This document shows, one piece after another, positions 1 to 8,695 of a DNA stretch of 64,000 nt; positions within the stretch are counted from its first letter, which is position 1, and each line of letters opens with the position of its first letter. Source of the stretch: JABSSA01 sp039984715 (GTDB lineage Bacteria; Pseudomonadota; Alphaproteobacteria; Rhodobacterales; Rhodobacteraceae). Under the pieces are notes generated by a model. That model saw only the letters and a list, made by a program, of their open reading frames with translations. It did not search any database and had not been told where the DNA came from. Location: contig JBDWUA010000009.1 of NCBI GenBank assembly GCA_039984715.1, positions 124,001 to 188,000 of the forward strand, written 5' to 3'. Made by a program: the position numbers and the translations under genes.

Positions 1-39
1 TGTGGATGACTTGAATGATCGGAATCACAGGGTTTAGAG

Positions 40-1275
40 TCACTGGGTTTGCCGGTCGCAGGTCCCGTCTGCTGTTTTTTCCACTAAGCGAACAAAATCG
101 CCGGGCTGGATGCCAAACGTCTGATCCGCAGACAAAATATCAAGCCCGCTTTGCGTTGTCCGCCACACTTCGATACCGCAGTTTTCACCGTCTCGGCTGG
201 GCAATCCGCCAATGTCGTCCAGTGTTGTGCGCGAGGTTTGGACCGTGCGGCGCAAGGCACTGACATCAGCGTCTGCCAAGGACAATTCCAGCAGATTTTG
301 AAGCCGTCGGTTGCCTTCGATCAACTTATTGTCGCCGTCAAAGGCCCGCAGATTGCTTTCTGCACTAAAGCGGCGCGACAAGGTGGCGCTGATTTCGCCG
401 TTGGTGGATGCCACAAGACGTTGCAGTTCCAAGATTCGAGCCCGTGGAATGATGCCACGTTCACTTGGGTCTTCTAGAATTTTCAATTCATTCGCGCTGA
501 TCTGAAGCAGATCGTCCAACGCTTCAAGCTGGGATTGAAGTGCGTCGACTTCGCCTTGGGCGGTTTCCGCGCGGCGTGTCAGAACGGTGCGTTGAATGTC
601 GTCAAGATCGGTTTGGATGCTGGCAATTGCGGATTGAACCTGCGCGCGAAACACCGTGTCCTCTGCGCCGACAAGATCGTTAAGTTTGTCTTCTGTTGCG
701 TCTGGGTCGGGGCTAAGCCCGAGTTCTTTTAAAAGACGATTGCGACGCGACAGAGCCCCGGCCAATTGATCTTCGGCCAAACGAAGACGGGCGTATTCCC
801 GGCCCGTTTCCAAGGCAATGATAGGTTCTTCCGAGCTTAGCCCACGCGTGCCGCCGGCCATCGCCACCGCATGAGCGACACGCAGGCCCGGACGAAACGG
901 ATAGCTGCCGGGCTGACGCACACGTCCTCCAACATAGATGGGACGGAATTCAGCGACCGACAGGGCGAATGTCCGCGAATTCAAGCTGAACGTCTCGCGC
1001 ATCAGCCCATCCAGTTCCAAAGCAACTTCGCCGACGGTGCGACCAGCGGCAGTTACGCTGCCGATGCCGGGAAAGAATAGATCGCCTTCGACACCAATGA
1101 TATATTCACCATCCAAGGAATCACGGCCCTGAAACCGCATGTTCAGAACATCGCCAGGTCCCAGATAAACCGGGTCGGGCGCTTGTGCCGACGCCATGTG
1201 TGGCGTTAGGTGTAACGCAGAGAATGCAAGCGTTAGTGTCAATATTACCGGCAAAAACAGGCGCGAGGAAATCAT
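40..1275 (-). CDS. Wza-type polysaccharide export protein
   Basis: Periplasmic/outer-membrane polysaccharide export protein of 411 residues. Residues 1-30 form a cleavable signal peptide ending in ASAQA. No lipobox Cys follows, so unlike E. coli Wza it is probably not a lipoprotein. The Poly_export domain begins with YLGPGDVLNMRF, followed by an SLBB-like segment (VGGRVRQPGSYPF). Residues of about 190-340 are charged and Leu-rich, consistent with a long coiled coil. It is divergent from the polymerase gene and the rest of the exopolysaccharide locus, with 96 bp between them, so it probably forms the export channel for that polymer. The ATG at 1275 directly precedes the signal peptide. The family call is firm; the polymer is unknown. 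Confidence 0.88.
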   Translation of the reverse strand: MISSRLFLPVILTLTLAFSALHLTPHMASAQAPDPVYLGPGDVLNMRFQGRDSLDGEYIIGVEGDLFFPGIGSVTAAGRTVGEVALELDGLMRETFSLNSRTFALSVAEFRPIYVGGRVRQPGSYPFRPGLRVAHAVAMAGGTRGLSSEEPIIALETGREYARLRLAEDQLAGALSRRNRLLKELGLSPDPDATEDKLNDLVGAEDTVFRAQVQSAIASIQTDLDDIQRTVLTRRAETAQGEVDALQSQLEALDDLLQISANELKILEDPSERGIIPRARILELQRLVASTNGEISATLSRRFSAESNLRAFDGDNKLIEGNRRLQNLLELSLADADVSALRRTVQTSRTTLDDIGGLPSRDGENCGIEVWRTTQSGLDILSADQTFGIQPGDFVRLVEKTADGTCDRQTQ

Positions 1276-1371
1276 AAGACAGCAGCCCTTTCGAAAGATC
1301 GGTGTTCAATTAATACTAGAAAAAGCAATATCGTATGTCGAATCAGATACTAAACCTTTTTCAGGCTCGCA
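1276..1371. promoter_or_regulatory. Divergent promoter region, export gene / polymerase
   Basis: This 96 bp gap between two divergent start codons must carry the promoters for the minus-strand export gene and the plus-strand polysaccharide locus. It is AT-rich around 1308-1360. I could not single out a convincing -35/-10 pair or operator. Confidence 0.4.
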
Positions 1372-2811
1372 ATGGCCACGATTAGAATAATGTTCGCCGG
1401 ACTTGGTTTTGGAGTCCTTGGCGCAATGCTTGGCATAATCGTGCTGGCGGTGTCACTTGTTGTGCATCCTTTGGCGGCGGTTGCCATGCTGGCTGGTCTG
1501 CCCGTTTTCTATTTTTTCCTGCGATATCCTGTGTGGGGTGTCGCCTTGACTGTTGCGGCCATCCCGCTTGAAGGGTTGGGGCGATTTACGGCGTCAGATG
1601 CGGCGGTTATCGTGTCTGTTGCTAAGCTGTTTGGATTGATGACTGCGCTGGCGTTGACCGTGAACCTGACCCTTGGGCGGGCGCGGGCACCGTGGCATCC
1701 CGAAGTTGCCTGCCTGATTATCTTCTGTTTGGTTGGCGTCATTACGATGGGATACACGACCGACTTAGACAACGGTTTGCCGCGCGTCGTTAGCTTCATC
1801 ACCACTGGTGTGTTCTTCTATGTCATCATTGCCGCGATCCGGGACATTGCGGATATCCGCCTTATCTTGATTGGATTGCTGATCGCGACGGCAGCCGTTG
1901 GCGTGTTCGCCATTGCTCAGCGCATTTTACCCGGCTTTGCGATTTTGAATACGGATGACACGGCGGTGGATGCGATGGGGGTTCAGGTGGATTTGTCTGA
2001 GCAATCCACATTGGGCGGTGAAATTCGAAGATCGGGCGGCACCAGCGGCAGCCCACATGTTTACGCTGCCAATCTGTTGGTTGCGATACCGCTGTACTTC
2101 TATTTCATGCGAACCAGTACCGATTGGCGTTGGCGTATGTTGGCGTTTGGTGGACTAATGCTTGCCGTGGCCAATTTGCTTTTGACGCATACGCGGTCCG
2201 GCGTGATTACGTGTCTGCCCATCTTTGGCCTGATGTTGTGGCGCGGGTTGATAACCATCAATGCGCGCGGGGTATTTATGGGTGTTTTGGCTGCGGCGGT
2301 TATGTTCAGTTTTCTCCCACAAAGCGTGACCGTGCGTCTGTTGGACTTAGAGAGGTATTCGGTGGACGGTGCCGCGACTTTGTCGACACGGTTTGATTAC
2401 TGGCGCGCAGGTGCTGAGATGCTTCGCGAAAACTGGTTATTTGGCATGGGAATGGGGAATTTCTCGGATTTGGCGCATTACGAGCCGTCCGTCACATTGG
2501 GTCACGCGTTCATGCATAACATATATTTGCAGCTGTTTAACGAGGTTGGAATTTTTGGTTTCGGCGCCTTGTTGACCTTTCTTGCGCTGATTTTGATCCG
2601 GTCAGAAAAGTCCTATCGAGTTGCGCGTCGACGGGGCGACACAAATATGGCGTTGATGGCTGTTGCCTTGCAAGCAAGTTTCCTGTCCGGTCTCGTTCTC
2701 GGAGGCACAATGGACTACTTGCATTTTGCGGTTAAGGATTGGTGGTTTATTGTTGCATCGATTTTAGCGCTGCACGTATTTTCAGCAAAATTTGACGAAA
2801 CTCGTAAATAG
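1372..2811 (+). CDS. O-antigen ligase/polymerase (Wzy_C) family protein
   Basis: Integral membrane protein of 479 residues with about ten to twelve hydrophobic segments spread along its length. The Wzy_C pattern is visible: a THTRSG segment near residue 270, then a large loop and the motif LFGMGMGNF, followed by HAFMHNIYLQLFNEVGIFG. Proteins of this family join undecaprenyl-linked repeat units (Wzy) or transfer polymers to an acceptor (WaaL). With a Wzx-type flippase, a chain-length protein and an export protein in the same locus, the polymerase role is the more likely one. The ATG at 1372 opens directly into the first membrane segment. Confidence 0.85.
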   Translation: MATIRIMFAGLGFGVLGAMLGIIVLAVSLVVHPLAAVAMLAGLPVFYFFLRYPVWGVALTVAAIPLEGLGRFTASDAAVIVSVAKLFGLMTALALTVNLTLGRARAPWHPEVACLIIFCLVGVITMGYTTDLDNGLPRVVSFITTGVFFYVIIAAIRDIADIRLILIGLLIATAAVGVFAIAQRILPGFAILNTDDTAVDAMGVQVDLSEQSTLGGEIRRSGGTSGSPHVYAANLLVAIPLYFYFMRTSTDWRWRMLAFGGLMLAVANLLLTHTRSGVITCLPIFGLMLWRGLITINARGVFMGVLAAAVMFSFLPQSVTVRLLDLERYSVDGAATLSTRFDYWRAGAEMLRENWLFGMGMGNFSDLAHYEPSVTLGHAFMHNIYLQLFNEVGIFGFGALLTFLALILIRSEKSYRVARRRGDTNMALMAVALQASFLSGLVLGGTMDYLHFAVKDWWFIVASILALHVFSAKFDETRK

Positions 2812-2963
2812 CTCCACTTGTGGTTGAATTGTGGCCTCGACTTGGGCACAGTTATTGTAATTCGGGTGTGATTCGGATATCATTCACGATATTGTGATTG
2901 TTTTTTTGTAATAGATTTTCAGGTATTTTTGCCGCTTCTGCGCGGCGTATTCTGAGGTATGCC

Positions 2964-3587
2964 ATGAATAGATTGTCCACATTTCTTATAGCTCTTGCAG
3001 CTAGTTTTTCTTTCTCAAACGTAACAAATGCCGCGACTGTAACGTTGGTTGCCAGCGACTCTCTGGCATTTGTTGCCGGTGCCGACCTGAACGGAGACTT
3101 GTCCGATGGCTTTGAAGCGGTTGAAGTCGGAATTACCGGCATCATCGATTCCGAAGCAAACGCACCCGGTGTTAGTCCGCTTGGATCCGAGTTGAATTGG
3201 TCGTTTATTTTCGACCCGATCGCCAATGCGATCCTTTCAGGAACCTATTCGATCACCAACTATCTGAACGGGTCGATAACTGCAGGTTCGTTGTCGTTTC
3301 CAGCCACGCCACCAACGCCAGTGCTGTCCGTAACATCCGGCAGTCATTTCGCATTGTCCTTTGACCCTGCGATTATCGATGGCGATCTGTCGTTTGGTCT
3401 GGCTTTTCCAAATGGAGACGTGAGCGACATTGCGACTTTGACACAGGCGATTGCGGGGTCACCGATTTCAGTGACGACAGCAATCGTGTTTGACACAACT
3501 CCGGTTCCACTACCGGCTGGTGGCCTATTTCTGCTTGGCGGTGTGGGTGCGTTTGCCGGATTTCGAAGGCTTAAACGCCGCGCCTAA
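2964..3587 (+). CDS. VPLPA-CTERM sorting domain protein
   Basis: Secreted protein of 207 residues. The start is the ATG at 2964, with a TGAGGT ribosome site just upstream; an earlier in-frame ATG at 2898 would put a poor leader in front of a good signal peptide. The signal peptide (about residues 1-22) ends in TNA. The middle is a low-Cys, Thr/Ser/Asp-rich beta-type region. The C-terminus has the tripartite sorting tag: PVPLPAGG, a hydrophobic helix (LFLLGGVGAFAGF) and the basic end RRLKRRA. This is the VPLPA-CTERM signal handled by exosortase D-type enzymes. No exosortase gene is in the window. Its position in an exopolysaccharide locus fits the known association of PEP-CTERM-like systems with extracellular matrix. 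Confidence 0.85.
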   Translation: MNRLSTFLIALAASFSFSNVTNAATVTLVASDSLAFVAGADLNGDLSDGFEAVEVGITGIIDSEANAPGVSPLGSELNWSFIFDPIANAILSGTYSITNYLNGSITAGSLSFPATPPTPVLSVTSGSHFALSFDPAIIDGDLSFGLAFPNGDVSDIATLTQAIAGSPISVTTAIVFDTTPVPLPAGGLFLLGGVGAFAGFRRLKRRA

Positions 3588-3724
3588 AGCAATTTCTTAG
3601 GCAACCGCCAAAGGCGCGACTGCGCTCTGTCTTAAAACCGATGCGACTGGGCCATTTGGCCCAAGCCTTGACGCGTGCGTATGCCAATTTTCCGGGTGCG
3701 CCTGAATAGTTTGGAGCTACAAAA

Positions 3725-4408
3725 GTGACGTTTCAAAATCAGACGTTTTCAACGAGTACTCAAATCGATGAACCTTTTGTGCCAGCGTATCACACCCGTT
3801 GGTATTCTTACGCCCTGCGTCGATTGGTTGAGATCCCCGTCGCTTTGTTTGGTCTGGTATTGGCGATGCCGATAATGCTGCTGGTCGCGTTGTGGATTGG
3901 CCTTGGTTCGCGCGGACCCGTCCTGTTTTTTCAGGACCGTGTCGGAAAAGGTGGCAAGACGTTTAGGTTCGTGAAGTTCCGGACGATGTATGTTGATGCC
4001 AAAGACCGGTTCCCAGAGCTTTACACTTATACCTATTCTCCGGGTGAGGACTTCAAGTTCAAGATCACGGATGACCCACGTGTGACCCCGCAAGGGGAAA
4101 TCTTGCGCAAATTGACTTTGGACGAATTGCCAAATTTTTGGAACGTGCTGACAGGTGACATGGCCTTGATCGGTCCGCGTCCCGAAGTGCCCGGCATGCT
4201 GAAAAACTACAGCCCCGAAGCGTTGCGCAAATTTTCGATCCGTCCAGGTGTGACTGGCTTGGCGCAAATCCGTGGCCGGGGTGATCTGAGTTTTGCAGAT
4301 ACGGTTAAGTTTGACTTGGAATATGTCGACACCTGTTCGGCTTGGCTGGATGTCAAAATCTTCTTTGCGACAATCAATGCGGTTGTCCTAAGGCGGGGGG
4401 CGTTCTGA
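3725..4408 (+). CDS. Undecaprenyl-phosphate sugar phosphotransferase
   Basis: Priming enzyme of 227 residues that loads the first sugar phosphate onto undecaprenyl phosphate at the inner membrane. It has the short, single-membrane-segment build of the WcaJ/ExoY catalytic domain (hydrophobic segment at about residues 38-60) without the extra N-terminal membrane domain of full-length WcaJ. Family signatures present are KFRTM, LDELPNFWNV, GDMALIGPRPE and RPGVTGLAQIRGRG. The start is a GTG at 3725 with a GGAG about nine bases upstream. The stop overlaps the ATG of the next epimerase gene by one base. The sugar specificity cannot be read from the sequence. Confidence 0.9.
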   Translation: MTFQNQTFSTSTQIDEPFVPAYHTRWYSYALRRLVEIPVALFGLVLAMPIMLLVALWIGLGSRGPVLFFQDRVGKGGKTFRFVKFRTMYVDAKDRFPELYTYTYSPGEDFKFKITDDPRVTPQGEILRKLTLDELPNFWNVLTGDMALIGPRPEVPGMLKNYSPEALRKFSIRPGVTGLAQIRGRGDLSFADTVKFDLEYVDTCSAWLDVKIFFATINAVVLRRGAF

Positions 4409-5385
4409 TGGGGCACGCGAACCAAGATCGTGTTTTGGTCACGGGGGCGTCCGGATTCATTGGACGCGCCTTGGTCGAACGACTGACGAATTCTGGCGTT
4501 GAGGTTGCCGGGTTGTGCCGCAGTACACCTCCGTCACAGAGTACGTCGTTTATGCAAGTTGATCTGAATGAACCGGATGCTGTTTGGGCATCTGTTGAAG
4601 CATTCAAACCAACGCTGTGTTACCATTTGGCGGCCCATCCAGACGGCGCAGAAAGCCACGAACAAAGCCATGCGGTTTTGCAAACCAATGTGATGGGAAC
4701 GCTGAATTTGCTGGAAGCGTTGCGCCGTGCTGAAACGTCTAGGATCGTTTACGGATGTTCCGTCAAAGTCTATGGCAACGGCTCTGTTCCGTATCATCCG
4801 GATCAGGCGGTGACGCCAAATTCATCTTATGCAGTGGCCAAAGCCGCGGGTCGCGAGATGATCGAACTTTATCGCAGGCTGTACGGTATGGCATCGGTCA
4901 GCCTGCGTCCGACATTGGTCTTTGGACCGGGTCAGGGACGTAATATCTTCAGTTTTGTCGCAGGACGTCTGGCCGAAGGGGCAGAAGACATTCCTTTGAT
5001 GGGGGGCAGTCAGACCCGCGCGCCCGTGTTCATCGACGATGCAGTAGATGCGTTCATAGCTGCGGGTGCGCAGTTGGAACCGGGCAAGCCGTTGGATGGT
5101 ATGGCGATTCCGATCAGCGGTGACAAAGAGCTGTCGATCAGCACATTGGTGCAAGAGATGGCCAGCGTAGCTGGGCGACGTCTGACTCCGGTTCTGATCG
5201 AAAGTGATACGCGCCCAACCGAAATATTCCGCTGCTTTGCAGACAACACATTTGCCGAGGAACATCTGGGTTGGCGCCCGGCGACGTCTTTGCGCGAAGG
5301 GTTGCGCAAAACGCTTGTGGCGGCAGGTGTGACACTGCCTTCAGATCACGAGACCGATGCGGAAGAACTTGTAAATGCTGTTTAA
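4408..5385 (+). CDS. NAD-dependent epimerase/dehydratase
   Basis: Extended short-chain dehydrogenase of 325 residues acting on nucleotide sugars in the cytoplasm. The Rossmann motif VTGASGFIGRAL is at residues 11-22. The active-site Tyr-x-x-x-Lys is SSYAVAKAAG, with a YGCSVKVYG segment supplying the usual Ser/Thr region. The ATG at 4408 overlaps the stop of the sugar transferase as TGATG, which indicates translational coupling; an upstream in-frame ATG at 4342 lies inside that gene and is rejected. Exact reaction (4-epimerase, 4,6-dehydratase or reductase) is not determinable. One of three such enzymes in the locus. Confidence 0.83.
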   Translation: MGHANQDRVLVTGASGFIGRALVERLTNSGVEVAGLCRSTPPSQSTSFMQVDLNEPDAVWASVEAFKPTLCYHLAAHPDGAESHEQSHAVLQTNVMGTLNLLEALRRAETSRIVYGCSVKVYGNGSVPYHPDQAVTPNSSYAVAKAAGREMIELYRRLYGMASVSLRPTLVFGPGQGRNIFSFVAGRLAEGAEDIPLMGGSQTRAPVFIDDAVDAFIAAGAQLEPGKPLDGMAIPISGDKELSISTLVQEMASVAGRRLTPVLIESDTRPTEIFRCFADNTFAEEHLGWRPATSLREGLRKTLVAAGVTLPSDHETDAEELVNAV

Positions 5386-5403
5386 CGAGGGAGGTGCCAA
5401 CAG

Positions 5404-6579
5404 ATGACGTCCTTGGCCCAGAAATATTTGAAGATGGTTCCGCAATATACGCGGAATTCACGCCATGCCCGCGCTGTGATGCAGCACGGCACACCGCGCA
5501 AATGGATCAATCTCGCGCGGGTAGAATGGGAACGCAAAAAGCGGCGTGTCGAAGTGAAGGGAAACCCTTATCTTCTGATCATTGACCCGACAAATTTCTG
5601 CAATCTGCGTTGTCCTTTGTGCCCAACTGGTGTGAAATCGCTGGGGCGCGAACAATCGATGATGTCGCTTGAGTGCTTCAAACATTACTTTGATCCGCAT
5701 GTGCCGTATCTGTTCGAAGTCTATCTGCACAATTGGGGCGAAAGCCTGTTGAACAAGCAGACCTATGACATGATAGAATATGCGCAGTCTCAGAATGTCG
5801 GCACGAACCTCAGTTCGAACCTATCTGCGTTGGATGACGAAGATTTGGACCGCCTGATTGATAGCGGTCTGGAATATCTCGTGGTGTCTTTGGACGGGGC
5901 CAGCGAAGAGACATACAAGAAATACCGCGTGCGTGGAAAGTTTGATCGCGTGATGCGCAACATGCGTGAATTGATCAAACGCCGGAATGCGCGCGGTTTG
6001 GTTCATCCCGTTGTGGAATGGCAGTTCATCGTCATGCGCCACAATGAACACGAAGTCGAAGAAGCTGAACGTATTTCCGAGGAATATGGCGTCGACATCA
6101 TGCGCTTTATTCCGGTCGGTCTGCCTTATGATTTTGCGGATCGTAAAAAGCTGCAAAAGGAATGGTTCCCGACAAATATGCAAGGTCGTGTTGAGGATGC
6201 GAAACACGATGAACAGACATTTGGGCAGGGACACAAACCCGGCGCTTGTTTTTATCTTTACCGCTCGATGGTTGTGAACTCTGATGGCGGGGTTTCGCCA
6301 TGCTGTGTCGTGTATCAAAAAGACCGCGATTTTGCGCAACTGAGCACGGACAGTGAAAATGACGTCAACGCCATTTTCAACAACGAACGATACATATCCG
6401 CACGGTCTTTGTTTTCGCCTGAGAAGGTCAACGGACGGTGCAAAACGGTCTGTGACGGCTGCGATATCTTTGCGGTTCATCCCAGCAAAATGGACGATGT
6501 GCCAGACGAACCTGATAAACCGGACGACAAACCAGCGGAAAAGATACCGCATATTGCGGCGTCACGTCGGACAGCATGA
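5404..6579 (+). CDS. Radical SAM / SPASM-type protein
   Basis: Radical SAM enzyme of 391 residues. The 4Fe-4S binding motif C-x3-C-x2-C is C66-NLR-C70-PL-C73, preceded by LIIDPTNF. Glycine-rich SAM-binding and LVVSLDGASEETY segments follow. The C-terminal third carries further cysteines in a SPASM-like arrangement: GACFYLYRS, SPCCVV, then CKTVCDGCDIF, which probably hold auxiliary clusters. The extreme C-terminus is a charged Asp/Pro/Lys tail. It sits between an epimerase and a GT2 glycosyltransferase, overlapping the latter by four bases. Such proteins in polysaccharide loci are usually uncharacterised; it could modify a sugar, a lipid carrier or a peptide. No precursor peptide gene was seen next to it. 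Confidence 0.85.
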   Translation: MTSLAQKYLKMVPQYTRNSRHARAVMQHGTPRKWINLARVEWERKKRRVEVKGNPYLLIIDPTNFCNLRCPLCPTGVKSLGREQSMMSLECFKHYFDPHVPYLFEVYLHNWGESLLNKQTYDMIEYAQSQNVGTNLSSNLSALDDEDLDRLIDSGLEYLVVSLDGASEETYKKYRVRGKFDRVMRNMRELIKRRNARGLVHPVVEWQFIVMRHNEHEVEEAERISEEYGVDIMRFIPVGLPYDFADRKKLQKEWFPTNMQGRVEDAKHDEQTFGQGHKPGACFYLYRSMVVNSDGGVSPCCVVYQKDRDFAQLSTDSENDVNAIFNNERYISARSLFSPEKVNGRCKTVCDGCDIFAVHPSKMDDVPDEPDKPDDKPAEKIPHIAASRRTA

Positions 6580-7481
6580 TGCAGAAACCGGACCTGAGTG
6601 TGATTGTCGTTGGATTGAACGCCAGCGAGTTTGTGGATCAATGCTGGCGCACGGTGAAATCCGACGGCGGCAGTGCCGATTTCAAGATGGAGCTGATCTA
6701 TGTCGATAACGGATCGACGGACGACACTCTCGAGGTGCTGCGCAATACACATCCTGACGTGATCGTCATAGAAAATGACAGCAACCTTGGGTTCTGCAAA
6801 GCGGCCAACCAAGGCGCGCGCATTGCTGAATCGGATATGCTGTGTTTCATCAATGACGATGTGATCATACTGGACGGCGCATTGGAACGCCTGACTCAAT
6901 ATGTGCGTGATACGCCTAAGATTGGCGTTGCGGGTGCGCGATTGCTGAATGTCGATAAAACCGATCAATGGTCGGGACGACGGTTCCCAACCGTTTTAAA
7001 CGGATTGTTCGCGCGCCGTTCGCCTATCGCGAAGTTCGCACCAAATGCGGGTCCATTGCGGCGTTATCTGTACCGCGATGAAATCGAAGCGGCCGTGCCA
7101 TTCGAAGCCGATTGGGTGTCTGCGGCTGGAATGGTGTCCCCGGCGGATGTGTTCTTTGACGTTGGCTGTTTTGACGAAAGCTATTACTATTGGCACGAAG
7201 CCGTCTTTTGTGATCGCATCGCCCGAGCAGGGTACAAAGTTATGCTGCACACGGATGCCAAGATCGTTCATTACGAAGGGTTTGGCAGCGGTAAACGCGA
7301 TCCTGCGAAGCAGCGCTGGCACATCCGGGATTTCCATCTTGGGGCGTTTAGATGCTATTTGGAACACCATCAGGTGGGGCGGTTCGCACCTCGCGCCGTG
7401 ATGGCGCGATGTTTGTTAAGTTTGCGTAAGCTGTTGCTTTTGGGAATAAGCCACGCAAGCGAACGTTTGGGATCGAGGTAA
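6576..7481 (+). CDS. Glycosyltransferase family 2
   Basis: GT-A fold glycosyltransferase of 301 residues. It starts with LSVIVVGLNASEF, has the nucleotide-binding VDNGSTDDT, the GFCKAANQG turn typical of rhamnosyltransferase-like GT2 enzymes, and a metal-binding NDD in CFINDDV. The acceptor half includes DWVSAAGM and GCFDESYYYWHE. It lacks membrane segments, so it likely works at the cytoplasmic face on an undecaprenyl-linked acceptor. Its ATG overlaps the stop of the radical SAM gene (ATGATG), which couples their translation. Donor sugar unknown. Confidence 0.88.
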   Translation: MMQKPDLSVIVVGLNASEFVDQCWRTVKSDGGSADFKMELIYVDNGSTDDTLEVLRNTHPDVIVIENDSNLGFCKAANQGARIAESDMLCFINDDVIILDGALERLTQYVRDTPKIGVAGARLLNVDKTDQWSGRRFPTVLNGLFARRSPIAKFAPNAGPLRRYLYRDEIEAAVPFEADWVSAAGMVSPADVFFDVGCFDESYYYWHEAVFCDRIARAGYKVMLHTDAKIVHYEGFGSGKRDPAKQRWHIRDFHLGAFRCYLEHHQVGRFAPRAVMARCLLSLRKLLLLGISHASERLGSR

Positions 7482-7486
7482 ATCCG

Positions 7487-8665
7487 ATGGCCGGGCAAAC
7501 GGCACATATCGGCCTGACGGCGGAATGGATTGGCACCCAAGCCGGTGGTCTTGAGGCGTATTCACGCAGCCTGATTACCGCATTGGCAGAACGACAGTCG
7601 CGACATCGATTTACAGCCTATACGGCACGCAAAACTGCGTTGGATGGGGTTGCCGGACTTCAGCGGCGATACGTGGGCACCGGGTCGCGTGCTTTGTATC
7701 ACGGGGCTGCATTGCCGATTGAATTGATGCGCCGTTCGCCAGATTTATTGCATGTCACGTCCATTCCACCGCTGTATTCGCGCGTGCCTTATGTGATGAC
7801 CCTGCACGACATGGGCCACAAAGTGATGCCGGACATGTATCCGCCACGCATACGGTGGCGGTTGGACAAAACGATCTCTTTGGGTATTCGCCGCGCCATC
7901 CGTATCATCTGTGTCAGTCAGGCAACGCGGTCCGACCTGCTTCAATGCCATCCCGAAGTTAATCCTGATCGCATTGATGTCGTGGCCGAAGGGGGCTTGT
8001 TGCCAACAGGCTCTGTTGTTGACGCAGATAGCGACGATACAGTTTTGCATAGGCTTGGACTGAAACCCGGTTATTTCCTGTATGTCGGACGCTTGCATGT
8101 GCGCAAAAACCTGCTGCGGTTGATCGATGCCTTTGCGCGGTTGCCGAAAACTCTGCAACAGGCGCATCCGTTGAAATTGGTCGGGCGTCAGATGTATGGC
8201 GGATCGGATATTACGGATCGCATCCAATCTTTGGGTCTTGAGGATGTCGTGCATTTGGCCGGCCATGTCGAAGATGCCGATCTGCCGGCCGTGTATCGCG
8301 GCGCGATGGCCTTTGTGTACCCGTCCTTGTTCGAAGGGTTTGGGTTGCCCCCACTTGAGGCGATGTCGCAAGGTGTTCCTGTCATCTGTTCAGATCGCCA
8401 TTCTCTACCAGAAGTGGTTGACGATGCGGGTCTATGCGTGGACACAACAGATATTAACGCTTTGGCGTCAGCGATGCTTGGGCTTGCTGAAAATAGTAAT
8501 TTGCGTAAGGATTTAACGGACCGTGGGATGACACGTGCGCGTCGCTTTACTTGGGACAGAACAGCGGTCGAGACGATTGGAGTATACGACAAGGCCTTGG
8601 CCGAGATCGCACGGCGCGGCAATCGAACGCTTGGACATTCTGTCGATGTTTCACACCAAAGATAA
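7487..8665 (+). CDS. Glycosyltransferase family 1 (GT4-like)
   Basis: GT-B fold retaining glycosyltransferase of 392 residues. The N-terminal acceptor domain has the GGLEAYSRSL motif. The C-terminal donor domain has FLYVGRLHVRKNLLRLIDAF and the E-x7-E signature in PSLFEGFGLPPLEAMSQG. It begins five bases after the GT2 gene stops, so it is in the same operon. It presumably adds the next sugar of the repeat unit. Substrates are not identifiable from sequence alone. Confidence 0.9.
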   Translation: MAGQTAHIGLTAEWIGTQAGGLEAYSRSLITALAERQSRHRFTAYTARKTALDGVAGLQRRYVGTGSRALYHGAALPIELMRRSPDLLHVTSIPPLYSRVPYVMTLHDMGHKVMPDMYPPRIRWRLDKTISLGIRRAIRIICVSQATRSDLLQCHPEVNPDRIDVVAEGGLLPTGSVVDADSDDTVLHRLGLKPGYFLYVGRLHVRKNLLRLIDAFARLPKTLQQAHPLKLVGRQMYGGSDITDRIQSLGLEDVVHLAGHVEDADLPAVYRGAMAFVYPSLFEGFGLPPLEAMSQGVPVICSDRHSLPEVVDDAGLCVDTTDINALASAMLGLAENSNLRKDLTDRGMTRARRFTWDRTAVETIGVYDKALAEIARRGNRTLGHSVDVSHQR

Positions 8666-8695
8666 CAAAAATAACGATAGTATTAGGAACACGAG

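Noticed and set aside
3649..3662. GGGCCATTTGGCCC palindrome as a terminator
   Set aside because: The two-base loop is too tight for a normal RNA hairpin and no T-run follows; it could be a protein site but nothing supports that.
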